Assembly (NCBI GenBank): GCA_038030265.1
Contig: CM075942.1
Location: 70,498,926 to 70,562,925, forward strand
DNA from: Corythucha ciliata
Taxonomy: Eukaryota > Arthropoda > Insecta > Hemiptera > Tingidae
Direction: 5' to 3'
DNA length: 64,000 nucleotides
The stretch's first letter is position 1. Each line of letters begins with the position of its first letter. Positions 31,384 through 43,013 of the stretch are shown here, in pieces. A program made the translations under genes and the position numbers. The notes under the pieces were generated by a model, which did not search any database, was not told where the DNA came from, and saw only the letters and a program-made list of their open reading frames with translations.

Positions 31384-32793
31384 ATGGATTCGGGAGAGGT
31401 GTCTACTCTTTTTAGTTCATGGAACATCAGTGAAGAGGCGATGCTGAGTGTACTTTGTGAGTAGAACATAATTATTGCCATTGGTTAATATTTTATTACT
31501 CGCTTTTGCGCATTTTCATCATTTTGAACCTAGCAATTTTGGCAGCTAACTCCAGCTTTCCTTATTTGCTCATAATGACTCCATTGCAAGTGTTTTTACC
31601 GCCATCATCAGTTTGAACGTTTTGGTTGGGTTGCCTTCAGGAGCGGAGGTATTGGCCCCCACCCCCTCTAATCATGCTATCACGTGGTACTATTTCCTCT
31701 TATTCATAGCTTGAGATCATCTCCCTCTCAGGCGGCGTTCACACTATGGCGATACAGTATCGTTTATACATCACTCTGACTCATTTCCAGTTGTTTCTAT
31801 CTGTCCTTGACGATGTTAATAAGCGTCGGCGATATCGAAACGATATCGTGTCGCTCTAGTGTGTTCGCCACCTCACACTCACTCCATCATTCTCTCACAG
31901 GACTGCCTCCGGCAGAGGCCACCGTCAATAATTAGGTTTTTCGTTATTTATAGGAGAGTCTGTGGTGTTTTTGTGAAGAATTCAGTGCCCCAATATCTCA
32001 TTTAAACAAGTAGTGGGTCTACCTGGCATCACCAACGTCGTTATATTCGCCAATTGACAAATCAATGTCTGCAGAAGCTCTCTAAGCGAAACTTTCCAAT
32101 TAAAAGTAAGTAAACAATTCTAAAACAATGGAACAGGCCTAACAAAATTATCAACATGCACGTTGTGCTTAGGATGGGAAGAACCTGGCTCTGGAGCACA
32201 TGTGTATTGCTGCCATTTACCGGACGGAGAAAAAGCTTGGCCCTGTTTTATTTGACCATGACAGAAATAAGATCTTCACTTTTCAAAGTGAAGATCCCAA
32301 AGAACAAACAAATCTTCGAACAGCGACTCTTGCATCCAGTGTAGACGAAAATTGTTCAAGGTCACCTGACACAGCAGCCTTTTACAAGCCGTTCGCTGCC
32401 CTCGAAGACACGCTACAATACACTTACCACGATGTTCAGATAAGTTTTTTGTAATAAATACAAGAATAAAATTTAAAAATCCACTGCTTTTGCATAAAAT
32501 AAAATGTTTTGTTTAGCTTCACTGGTTGTGCTACCTTCCGGATATGACGTCGTGCACACTAATGGACCGAATTTGTGTTCATTTCCAATTTAAAATTTCT
32601 TACCTAATGCCCTGTTTTTTTTAAACAGGTTCGTACACGATTTGAATGAAAGTATCCTCTCAAAAAGATTGATTCATTCGCATGGAGATGATGACACACA
32701 ACGCACAACTTTGTTTTTCGCCATAACTATTTTAGCGAAAGTTTTACAATCAATTGATGAGATCCGAGCTCATTTCCTATCTGCAGCGTTTTG
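31384..32793 (+). CDS. Possible exons of an unrecognised gene
   Basis: Three coding-like pieces lie near plausible splice signals. First, an ATG in good context (CACCATGG, 31384) opens MDSGEVSTLFSSWNISEEAM and meets GTGAGT at 31457. Second, after TTAG at about 32173 a frame opens with DGKNLALEHMCIAAIYRTEK and stays open to 32454. Third, after AACAG at about 32629 a frame reads FVHDLNESILSKRLIHSH and ends at a stop near 32793. The phases of the first and second pieces do not fit directly, so at least one exon or boundary is missing or the gene is broken. No family was recognised; it could be a host gene or a domesticated transposon protein. Confidence 0.3.
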
Positions 32794-33109
32794 AATGCGT
32801 AGAGGGAATATCGAAGCGATTAAAATCTCATTCAAAGACGAAATAAGCCCGTACAAGCTAACTGGCCTTTTCTCTTTTTTTTAGCCAAACTCGTGTTATT
32901 ACACTAAAACTTGTGATTAGTGCTTTATTCGGATATCTTAACTTATCAAACAAAGCTATATGATAGGTGTCTCGTGCGAGAGCAAAGACAGCGTTGTACT
33001 TCAACGTTTCCATACAACTACTTTTGCCATGAGTTTCATGGCACTGCCAATACTGCCATGGCTAGAGCAATTGTAGGTTCGCTGCACAGGTTACCAAGTA
33101 AACATTGAG

Positions 33110-33625
33110 AGGATTGCTGAATAGCACGACTCAAACAGTCGCATTGACTCGACTACGTACAGTCGTGGTGAACGTCTACGCTTGCCATGTGCCCGAGACG
33201 ATGTACTTGACTGGGCTAGCTATGCTTCTGTCGTGTATGCACCTCAATTGCAGCCAAGTACGCATGGCTTAATTCAGCACGTTGGCACGACCAACACCGC
33301 CATGTTAACACGACTGAACTGATAGTCTAATACGGTGAAGTTTATAATGCGTGCCAAGGCTATGACAATAATGTAGCACAAAGATAGCTCGGCCACATCT
33401 GTCTGATTACACGGCAAAGGCTACCGTTTACTGTTTGCAAGGCCATCAGTGAAGGGTAGCCGTGTACTCGGCTGAGAATCCACGTGAATTGTTAGCCGTG
33501 TCTGGCTCAGCCATGTGTGACTCTAACATGGCGGCAGGTCCGGTAGCCGTGTAAATTCACAAGGCTAACGCTGCCGGAATAAAAGGACTGCAAATTTTTT
33601 GCCGTGTAAAAGCGGCTAAGCATAG
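33110..33625. other. Repeat-like stretch rich in GCCGTGT/GCCATGT
   Basis: Words such as TAGCCGTGTA and GCCATGT recur in both orientations over about 500 bp (33060, 33185, 33457, 33494, 33546, 33600). This suggests an old non-autonomous transposon, but no clear ends were found. Confidence 0.35.
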
Positions 33626-33627
33626 TC

Positions 33628-34080
33628 GTGTTTTTGCCTCATATTTTTCTCAGTGCAGTTCATGAAGAATACGAAGATGAAGTAGAAAAAAACGCAAAAT
33701 TTCGTATGAATATAACGATCTGGAATTTCGAACATCACATTTCACTCGTCGCCTTAAAAGACTTGATGAGAATCATCAACTTCCGATTCGGGACAGATGC
33801 GAAAATACTGCCCGAAGACCCTCGGACGCTAGTCCATACTCCTCGGTCTGTCAATAAAAAACTAACGGGGAAATAGAATTATTCTGCGTCGAGAACAATG
33901 TTAAGCACGAGTTTTTCAAAATTCCCATCGATTCTCGTCATTTCAACATTTATTCAACGTCTCGTCTTAGAGAAGAGGATGTAAAAAGATCTACTTTGAA
34001 CGAAATTAAATGTAAATTGGTACGGTTGAAATATGGAGAAACAATTGTATTTATTCCGTTGCTTCATACAAATACTTAGA
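33628..34080 (+). pseudogene. Transposase-associated N-terminal fragment
   Basis: 33628-33876 contains ITIWNFEHHISLVALKDLMR followed by LPEDPRTLVHTPRSV. This resembles the N-terminal region shared by many insect transposase-domain proteins (a helical block, then LPxDxRTLLxTPR). A stop follows at 33874, but the next frame is open to 34078, reading VENNVKHEFFKIPIDSRHF, which suggests a one-base frameshift. The catalytic part is absent. CACTA-type origin is possible but not shown. Confidence 0.5.
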
Positions 34081-34415
34081 ATGTAAAATAATTAATGCAC
34101 AATATAAATGAAATAACACAAAAAAGCGTTTCATGTGTGGGTGAAAAAAGGGGGATCGGCCCAGATAATTTTTTAGGGGCCCGTATACGATCTACCTATC
34201 GTTGTCAACATCAACAAAGCGTGATGACAATAAGTTGACCCAATCCCTCTATGGTATCAATGCTTGCAAATCAAGGGTGCAAATATTCAGACTACTTTTG
34301 GGTCAGGCAACTGTATATGCTTCGGCATTTGAGCATGAAAAGCAACAGAAAAAGCAATATTATGCCTATGTGTAGGTACGTCATCCACATTTCATCGCAT
34401 GTGCCTTATACATTT

Positions 34416-34990
34416 TTATAAAGCTACGTCTGTGTTGTTAATGAATTTGCATATTACGTTTATTATTAATGGGTGCTTAAGGGGGTCCGTGAGTATTTGA
34501 GGTAAGTAAAAGGGTAGTGGAGTTTTTCTTTTATTATGGCTGTTACTAGTGCCTCCACGTTGTGTTTTATATTTCCTACATTCTAGGACTAGATGCTGCT
34601 GGTCCGCAACAGAGACCCCATCACAGCTGCAGGTCTCATTGCTATCCACCCCTATCCTTACCAGGTGTTATGGGGTTCTGTTATGTCCAAGCCTTAGTCT
34701 GGCCACGGTTATGACATCGCGACGAACCAGAGGTAAGTGTGCAAGTCAGGGCGTTTTTTGTAGTGTGTGTTGAATGCTTGCGTAGTAGGCTCTTAGTCAG
34801 TAGGCTTTTTTAGTTGCGTCGTACGCCATTCCTTATCCCATTCCAGCAATGATGTTGCATTGAAAGAGGCTACCAAATCACTTTCAGTGATACCATGATG
34901 GACGACGCCCACATCGGCGGCTCGCCTAGCCAGCTCGTTTGACTTTTCATTGCCTGCTATACCATGGTGTCCACGAATCCATAAAATTCT
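34416..34990 (-). pseudogene. LINE 3' fragment with RNase H (I/R1/Jockey-like)
   Basis: On the minus strand the frame at about 34830-34985 reads IRGHHGIAGNEKSNELARRA, the last block of a LINE RNase H domain. Further 3', 34416-34649 carries CSCDGVSVADQQHLVLEC, the Cys/His motif at the C-terminus of such elements. The segment between contains stops and frameshifts. The rest of the LINE is not present here. Confidence 0.75.
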
Positions 34991-35029
34991 AATGAGATTA
35001 ATTACAGGGAGGAGTTTTAACTACAGGGG

Positions 35030-35213
35030 AGGAGATTATTACAAATAGAATCGTCTGCCTGGGGCATTCTCCCTCGGTGGCCAGTCAAACTCCCTAAATC
35101 AGGGATATAAAATATCCGGGAAAACGAAGTCCGGAATATTGTCTTATGTGACAGGTTTCATGTGGCTGAATACGAAAATGATCGTGTGCCTGGGGCACTT
35201 GGCCTCAGTCAGG
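35030..35213 (+). repeat. Single copies of the ~143-bp repeat, family C
   Basis: Contains AATCGTCTGCCTGGGGCATT and a downstream copy, with GGTTTCATGTGGCTGAATACG between them. It matches the units of the array at 39545-40560. Confidence 0.65.
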
Positions 35214-35420
35214 GGTGGGCAAGATACTTGAGTATTTAAAATACTTTGTATTTTAAATACAAAATACGTATTTTGTAATTGTATTTAAATACTTTTGAAA
35301 AAGTATTTGGATTTCTGTATTTAAAATACATTTTTGAAATACATTTTCAAAAGTATTTTGTATTTCACACTCAACGAAAATACAAATACAAATACAAATA
35401 CTTTTAATTTCAACGTTCTT
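35214..35420. repeat. TATTT-rich element end
   Basis: Starts CAGGGGTGGGCAAGATACT, a sequence common at hAT-type transposon ends, then runs into imperfect palindromes of AAATACTTTGTATTT words. The opposite end was not found. Part of the same start recurs at 36559-36580. Confidence 0.5.
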
Positions 35421-35539
35421 CAGTTTCCACTTCTTCGCCACCATTCACCAGTATAACCTAACTTAGTGACACCATATTTGGCACAAAAACCCGGTGTAAT
35501 AACAGCCTTCGATTGACGTTTTCATTTTTCGAAAAAGTG

Positions 35540-38280
35540 GAGAGGGAAGGGTAGTCATGGTGGGAGGTGGAAGTTCCGAATTCCTTGTTAGCACAACTGC
35601 CGCAACAATGATGCTAGCGGATGGAAACTTGGCACAAAAATGGATCATACACAGCCCTAGCCTACAAGTACACAAAACTGTACAAGTAAACGAAACTCGT
35701 GAATATTATTGCGAAAAACAACGCTAATTCGAGTTTAAACTGGACCAAAATGGCAATTTCACAACTCAAATGGCGAAAAATCGCCTATTAATAAAAAAAA
35801 AGAGAATAGATAATGTGCTAATTCGCTGCAAAATTATCAGAAAACGCTATTTCACAGCTAAAATGAAGAAAAATCAATAATTCGCGGCTGAAATTGAGAA
35901 AACGAAAATCTGTATAGCTTCTGAAAGAATCGAGGCTCAAACTGAGAAACAGCGCTAATCCGTAGAAAAAAATTGCTCACGCGGGCTAAAACCCCCAAAA
36001 AAACTACGCGGCTAGAATAGACAAAAATATTAATTAGCGGGGCCAACTACGGGAGCGAGATCAACCGCTTTGTCGTTTCTTCGTGGACTGTCCGGCCCAG
36101 GATGGGGGGCATCTCTATCCTCAAGACTCGTATATTACCAGCAGGTAATGGTTCCACGCATCCTTTATGGGTGTAATGCATGGTGGCCCCGTGCTAGTCA
36201 GCGTGCTAGAAACAAGATTCTCACGATTCAGCGTCTGATACTATTGCAGGTGCTTAAAGCATACGCTACCACAGCGCACTCAACATGCCATGTTCTGGCT
36301 GGCGTCCCCCCAATAGACCTTGTTCTCGATGAGAGCCTTGCGATCCAACTTAAACGCCTGAATTCGGATCTTCCACGGCCAGACTGGATTATGGCAGTTC
36401 CTGATGAGCAGGATTTTACCTCGTACCGTCGGGCTGTAAGGCGTGCCTTGATTGCAGAGTGCCATCAACGATGGGACCAAAACAACACCGGACGTCATCT
36501 ACACAATATCATTCCCTCGTTCGTCAGAGCGCAATTGTAGGAGGCCTATACCCCCCGGCAGGGGTGGGCAAGATACTGAGTATGGGAAGGGTAGTCATGG
36601 TGGGAGGTGGAAGTTCCGAATTCCTTGTTAGCACAACTGCCGCAAAAATGATGCTAGCGGATGGAAACTTTGCACAAAAATGGAACATACAGAGCCCCAG
36701 CCTACAAGTACACAAAGCTGTACAAGTAAACAAAACTCATGGCAATTATTGCGAAAAACAACGCTAATTCGAATTTAAACTGGACCAAAATGGCAAATTC
36801 ACAACTCAAATGGCGAAAAAACGCCTATTAATAAAAAAAAAAAAAAGAGAGAATAGATAATGTGCTAATTCGGTGCAAAATTATCAGAAAACGCTATTTC
36901 ACAGCTGAAATGAAGAAAAATCAATAGTTCGCGGCTGAAATTGAGGGAAAAACGAAAATCTGTATAGCTTCAGTTAAGTAAAACACTAATTTTCAACTCA
37001 AACTGAGAAAAAAGTGCTAATTGGCTGCTAAAAAATGGCTAAACTGCAGCTGAAAATGAGGAAAACGCCAAATCGTGGCTAAAATGGAGGAAAATCGCCA
37101 ATACAAACGAAAGAATCCCTACTGCACTGCTAAAATTGATTAAAAGCGCTAACCCGTGGCCAAAACTGGTTAAAGTTGTAGCGTGCCAACGGCTAAAAAA
37201 CCTTAATTTTTATTTAAAAAATAACTATTATGTTAAAAAAACAACATAAGTCAGTTTGATCGAGAGTTCGTATTTTCCCAATTTTTCATTGTCGTTATAA
37301 AAAAGATCTCTAAATAATTAGCGTGGCCAACTTAAGTAAAACACTAATTTTCAACTCAAACTGAGAAAAAAAGTGCTAATTGGCTGCTAAAAAATGGCCT
37401 AAACTGCAGCTGAAAATGAGGAAAACGCCAAATCGTGGCTAAAATGGAGGAAAATCGCCAATACAAACGAAAGAATCCCTACTGCACTGCTAAAATTGAT
37501 TAAAAGCGCTAACCCGTGGCCAAAATTGGTTAAAGTTGTAGCGTGCCAACGGCTAATAAACCTCAATTTTTATTTTAAAAAATAACAACTATTATGTTAA
37601 AAAAACAACATAAGTCAGTTTGATCGAGAGTTCGTATTTTCCCAATTTTTCATTGTCGTTATAAAAAAGATCTCTAAATTTTTCGTTGGCCGTTATTTTG
37701 TATTGACAAAACGCAAATGCGTAGCTTCTGTTCGAGGCTAAAACTAAAAAAAAAAAAAGAGAATAGATAATGTGCTAATTCGCTGCAAAATTATCAGAAA
37801 ACGCTATTTCACAGCTAAAATGAAGAAAAATCAATAATTCGCGGCTGAAATTGAGAAAACGAAAATCTGTATAGCTTCTGAAAGAATCGAGGCTCAAACT
37901 GCGAAAAAAGTGCTAATTGGCTGCTAAAAAATGGCTAAACTGCAGCTGAAAATGAGGAAAACGCCAAGTCGTGGCTAAAATGGAGGAAAATCGCCAATAC
38001 AAACGAAAGAATCCCTACCGCACTGCTAGAATTGATTAAAAGCGCTAACCCGTGGCCAAAATTGGTTAAAGTTGTAGCGTGCCAACGGCTAATAAACCTC
38101 AATTTTTATTTTAAAAAATAACAACTATTATGTTAAAAAAACAACATAAGTCAGTTTGATCGAGAGTTCGTATTTTCCCAATTTTTCATTGTCGTTATAA
38201 AAAAGATCTCTAAATTTTTCGTTGGCCGTTATTTTGTATTGACAAAACGCAAATGCGTACCTTCTGTTCGAGGCTAAAAC
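35540..38280 (-). repeat. Nested duplicated blocks built on family B repeats
   Basis: A block of about 400 bp (35545-35945) recurs at 36588-36980, and part of it again at 37755-37895. A second block, marked by GTGCTAATTGGCTGC at 37014, 37373 and 37910, recurs three times and continues through AACATAAGTCAGTTTGATCG to the words TTGTATTGACAAAACGC. Copies are 95% alike or better by eye. The blocks consist largely of family B units in reverse orientation (AATTCGCGGCTGAAATTGAG). Confidence 0.75.
36070..36540 (+). pseudogene. LINE reverse transcriptase C-terminal fragment
   Basis: 156 codons without a stop. VMVPRILYGCNAWWPRA, then QRLILLQVLKAYATTAHST and VLAGVPPIDLVLDE, is the segment found between RT and the C-terminal domain in R1/I/Jockey-type LINEs. 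It is in the opposite orientation to the LINE fragment at 34416-34990. It sits between two copies of the 400-bp duplicated block. Confidence 0.75.
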
Positions 38281-39544
38281 TAAACAATAAACGCTAATCC
38301 ATAGCAAAAATTGAAGGAAAAATGCCAACGTGGGACTGAAGTGTAAAAAAAAACCTTTTAATTAAATTTAACCTTGTAAATTAGCCTGTCATAAAAAAAT
38401 GAAAACTCTCGTTTTCAGCTCAAATTGGGAAAAAGTGTTATTCCGGGCTAAAATTTGAGGAAATCACGAATTCGTGGCTGAAAAATTAAGGTAATTCGCA
38501 AATTCACAGATTAGAAACGCTTCAAAGCAGCTAAAGTTGAAAAAAAAACCGCGAATTTACGGCTGAAATTGAGGAAAATAATCGCGGATAAAGTGTGTTG
38601 GAATTTCTAATTCTGCCTTCTGACGACAATTTTGTGGCTAAAATTTAGGTAAACGGCAAATTCATGGTTACAAGTAACAGAAAAAACACTGATTGAAGGC
38701 TAGAACTGAGATGAAGGCCTATTCTACATATAATTAAAATTGAAAAAAATTACTAATGCGGTGCCAAAATGTAAAAGAACCCGCTAATTTGCGGCTAATA
38801 TAGAGAAAACCAGTAATTATTCTGGCTAGAATAAAGAGAAAAGTTAATTTTCAGCCTAAATTGAAACAAAAAGTGCTATTTCACTGTCAAAAATGGAAGA
38901 ATTGCCGATTTGCAGTGCGAAATGAACAAAATTCGCTAATACACGGGCTAGAAATAGCTACTGCACTGCAAAAATTACGAAAAAGCGTTAATTTACGGCT
39001 AAAATTGAGACAAATTTAAATTTGCGTCAAAAATTAAAAAATACGTTAATTCGCGGCTTCCTCGGGAGACTTTGAAGCTAAAATTGAGAAAAAGCGCTAA
39101 TTTATGGCTATGAGTGAAAAACACGCAAATTCGCGTCTAAAACTGAGACGAAATCGCTATTCCGCAGTGTATGGTTACGGTGAACAAAAAATGCTAATAT
39201 GTGGTAAACATTTCGAGAATTTTACGACTAATATTGAGTAATTTTCAGCTCATACTGAGTAAACCGCTAGAAAAAATCGCTAATTTGCAGCTAAAATTGT
39301 GGAAAACGCCAACTCGAGGAAAGTTGAAGAAACATCGCTGATTCACAGGATGCAAAATCTACTTTGCTGCTAAAGTTGGGGAAAAGAGCATATCAGTTAA
39401 TCAGTTGCTAATTTGCGGCAAAAAGCGCTAATTTGCTGTTAAAGTTGACAAAAAGCACTCATTCGCGGCTAAAATGGAGAAATTCGCAGTTGAAACTTGG
39501 CATAAGCGCTGTTTAGCGGATAGACTTTGGAAATAGCCATGGCT
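38281..39544 (-). repeat. Degenerate ~30-bp repeat array, family B (reverse)
   Basis: About 40 diverged units of the type CGCTAATTCGCGGCTAAAAT with GAGAAAAA-like spacers, on the strand opposite to the 19540-20515 array. This is the longest uninterrupted array of the family in the window. Confidence 0.8.
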
Positions 39545-40370
39545 AAAATTCAAATGATCGTCTGCCGCCGTCTGCCTGGGGCATTTGCCCTCAGTGGCTC
39601 GCCAAACTCACGAAATTTGCTAAAATTTTAAATAACTGGAAGAACACAGTCCCGAAACAGGTCTAATTCGATAGAATTCATGGAGATGATTACAAATATA
39701 ATCGTCTGGCGGCGTCAGCATGGAGCATTTTCCCTCGGTGGCAGTCAAACTCCCTAAATCAGGGATATTAATTAACCGGAAGAACTAAATCCGGAAAATG
39801 GTCATTTGCTTCTGGTTTTATGTGGCTGAATACGAAAATGATCGTCTGCTGGCGTCTGCCTGGGGCATTTGCCCCACAGATGAATTTAACCAGAAGAACA
39901 TAGTCCAGAAACTAGTATCTTTCGAAAGGTTGTATGGAGCTGATTACGAATATGATCGTCTGCCGTCGTCTGCCTGGGGCATTTGCCCTCTGTGGCTCGC
40001 TAAACTCACATAATTTGGGAAATTTTAATTAACCGGAAGAACATAGTCCTGAAATTGGTCTTATTCGATAGAATTTATGGGAATGATTACAAACATAATC
40101 GTTTGGTGACGTCAGCCTGGTGCATTTGCCCTCGGTGGCCGGTCAAACTTCCTACATCAGGGATATTACTCTTAACCGAAAAAAATTAGTCCGGAAAATG
40201 GTCTTATGCAACAGGTTTTACGTGGCTGAATACGAAAATGATTGTCTGCCGGTGTCTGCCTGGGGCACTTTCCCTCAGTAATCATTCAAACTGCACAGAG
40301 GGATAATGATTAACCGGAAGAACATAGTCCTGAAACTAATCTCATTCGAAAGGTTTTTATCTCCATAAAA
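39545..40370 (+). repeat. ~143-bp tandem repeat array, family C
   Basis: The marker GTCTGCCTGGGGCATTTGCC recurs at about 39574, 39718 (altered), 39858, 39972, 40115 and 40258, giving intervals of about 144, 140, 114, 143 and 143 bp. Units also contain TTAACCGGAAGAACATAGTC and a tail like GAATGATTACAAA. The period is close to one nucleosome core length. Confidence 0.8.
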
Positions 40371-40560
40371 CCCTATCGAATAAGACCTGTTTTAGGACTG
40401 TGTTCTTCCTGTTAATTAAAATTTACCGAATTACGTGAGTCTGGCGAGCCACAGAGGGCAAATGCCCCAGGCAGACGATCATATTCGTAATCAGCTCCAT
40501 AAAAATTTTCGAATTGAACTAGTTTCTGGACTACATTCTTCTGGTTAAATTCATGTCCCA
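40371..40560 (-). repeat. Inverted family C unit
   Basis: Contains GGCAAATGCCCCAGGCAGAC and TGTTCTTCCTGTTAATTAAA, the reverse complement of family C markers. It forms the return arm of an inverted repeat with the end of the array, with the turn near 40360. Confidence 0.75.
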
Positions 40561-40893
40561 ATTAAGGACTTTAATTAGCTATAAAATCCTTAGGCCCCAG
40601 AAACAGCATGGCGGACTTCCGAACTCGTAAATAGGGGGTCAAATGCCATTATTTTGCACTCCTTTAGTGACTATGTCCTTCCGGTTGAATGGGACTGTCG
40701 CTAGCTCTCGAACTATAAGGAACCCTTGAAATTCATCAGAACAGATGTTTTTATTGTGGTCAAAACTGTTTTCAACGGTTTCTTGACTCAATGAAGCTTC
40801 GAGGAACGTTCATAAATACGAGCCTAATCAAAGATCGTTCATAAATACGGGCATTAGTCTCGGTCTCGGTGTGATCCAAAAAGCTCGATGCAT

Positions 40894-42663
40894 GGGTAGG
40901 TGGGGGTAAAGACCCGCATTTTTTATTTTTTCGTTCTCAGCAGAAAGAAAAATCCTTAGTTTGCCGATTTTGCAACAGGGTAATCCAGGCCTGATTGTCA
41001 CCTAAAAGTTTATGAAGCTAACAACCCGATAGAGTCTTTGTGTAATTAGAAATTCATGCTTTTTTGAAAAAAATAATTGCGGGACTTTGCCCCAAAAAAT
41101 GGGGCAAATGTACGCAGTGCGTGAACTTGCCCCAATGCATGTGGCTTATGGAATTTTGAACTGAAGGCATCATTAAACCTTGTCAAATAAAATTTATTTT
41201 CGTAATGTGTGCGATACGTGGTTGTCGAGAATGAGTAGAATGGGGTTATCTTCGCCGGGCATTGCGTACTTTTTAAAGTGTTGAAGCCAAGTTATGAAAA
41301 CGGGGGTCGTCATGTAACCTTTGTCACTTACTGCCATGCTGCATCCAACGGGGCCTCCTTTGATGAGAATTGGGTTCATCCTCTTCTCGCGAAAATAAAG
41401 AAAGGAGGCACGTGATGACCAACCGCGCTCATCGCACAAACAGCTGTCACTGTCTGGCCTTGCACAGCAGCGACTGTTTTTGAAACGTCCCTCTTACCTT
41501 GGAGCTACATGTTTTTGTAGCTTGTTTGGCACTGTCTGAACTCCCGTTTCATCCATATTATAAATTTGTTTGGGAGAAAATTTATATTTAGCCACGGCAT
41601 GCTGCAAATTCTCGAAATAGAGGGAAATTTGTGCTCTATTAAAACCCATTGTACGAGCGACGCTAGTTTTTCTCGGGACACGTAAAGACAATTTATGTTT
41701 GCGCATGAACTGGCGCGTGAAGTCTCTTCCAGAAAGTTTCGTTTCTTTATTGAATTAATTCGAAATATTTTTTTTTTGGGCGTACTGAAAAATCAAGAAT
41801 CGTAAGGATTTCATGCAGTGTTACACCAAAATATCTTTTGTCGAGTTCAACACAGTGTTCCACTAGCTCTTTTTCTTGCTCAGGAGTGAATGTTGGCTTG
41901 AAGCGTCCAAGAATTCCGGTTATTTTGCTATCACCCTTTTTCAACCTGGCTCTTATCGTGGATTCATGGTAACCGATTTCCTGGGCAGCTTTTCGAATCG
42001 ATGCGCCCTCAGATACTATATAAGCGGCGAGCATTTATAAAATCGTCCTCATTCATTGCCTTGTATGTCGTTTTCCTCTTGTAGTTCCTACGGAGGAAAT
42101 AACAGCACAGGTTAGTACCTTCTACTGTATTTGAAACACAAATCTTTTGTACAGGAACGTCGAACATGGTAATTCCTAGTATCGAGCTACTCATTCACAT
42201 CATATTCCTCTAATTATTACCTCTTTCTGAAAGATTGGTATCTGGGGCAAGTCCCCGCACTTTGCGACTGCGTGGACTTGCCCCTTGGAGAATGCGTGGA
42301 TTTGTCCCGTTTCGATAAACCCAGAATCATGATACCCCCTCCAACATAAAATACTGATAACAAGAAATATGACAGTGGAATATGGAGCTCACATATCAGC
42401 CCCATGGTCGAGGAATTGATTTAGCAAATACCATATACCAACTTGGAAATAATTGACGCATCACGACAAGAAATATTACATCAAAAAGGAGGAAATCTAA
42501 CTTTCTCGGGCCACGTGCAACCACTCGCCTCGGGATTTCGTGTGAGGCTGTGGTCAAGTAAGGCGCAACGGCTGGCTAGCGGACGGAATTGCAGTTAAAA
42601 TAATTCCCTCTAAAAAGCCGGTTCGTGGCTTTGCCCCGTGCGGGTCTTTACCCCCACCTACCC
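40894..42663 (-). mobile_element. pogo-like DNA transposon with 25-bp inverted repeats
   Basis: Perfect 25-bp terminal inverted repeats at 40894-40918 and 42639-42663 (GGGTAGGTGGGGGTAAAGAC...). If the true termini follow an inner TA, the ends would read TA|GGTGGGGG, fitting the TA preference of the superfamily. The 1.77-kb length is right for a pogo/Tigger element. Subterminal GGACTTGCCCC or GGGGCAAGTCC words occur at both ends (41080-41135 and 42245-42310, also 42624), possible transposase-binding sites. Confidence 0.85.
41194..42155 (-). pseudogene. pogo/Tigger-like transposase, frameshifted
   Basis: DDE transposase of the pogo group. 42009-42155 begins with a basic segment (RRNYKRKTTYKAM). 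41747-42034 has a psq-type helix-turn-helix (AAYIVSEGASIRKAAQEIGY and STIRARLKKG) and part of the second CENP-B-like domain. 41494-41706 carries the first catalytic aspartate in QIYNMDETGVQTVPNK. 41194-41439 carries the second in PILLILDNHVSH. Frame changes occur at about 42030, 41720-41760, 41490 and 41395, so no active protein is made. The C-terminal aspartate region is not recognisable. Confidence 0.85.
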
Positions 42664-42871
42664 TATAGGGCCGGTACAGATCTTTTTACACAACAAGTGA
42701 ACCCAATCTAATGCTCCCCTCTCCGGAAACGGTCTGGGTCTTTAGCCCGGACCGATGACCGGCCCGAATTAGATTCGTTTCGTGCAGAAATAGCGTGCCT
42801 CTACTTTCTCAAGTTTGGAATACTGTGACCTACACACATTGCATCATGTTTGAACATGGTTTGAACCAAGT

Positions 42872-43013
42872 TTAAAGGCCCGTTCACAAGCTCTCACAAG
42901 CTCGTGTGGAGTCTATGCAACCAAACAAATTTATTCCCTCGAAAAATGAAGCATTTTGATAGGTTGCGTAGACACCACACAACGAAAACATAGAGCTTGT
43001 GAACGGGCCTTAA
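42872..43013. mobile_element. MITE with perfect 20-bp inverted repeats
   Basis: AAGGCCCGTTCACAAGCTCT at 42875-42894 and its perfect complement ending at 43011. TTAA lies at both outer edges (42872-42875 and 43010-43013), so a TTAA or TTA target duplication is likely. Non-coding, about 140 bp. Confidence 0.8.

Noticed and set aside
34985..36540. LINE fragments at 34416-34990 and 36070-36540 as parts of one element.
   Set aside because: They lie in opposite orientations with unrelated repeats between them, so they are treated as separate insertions.
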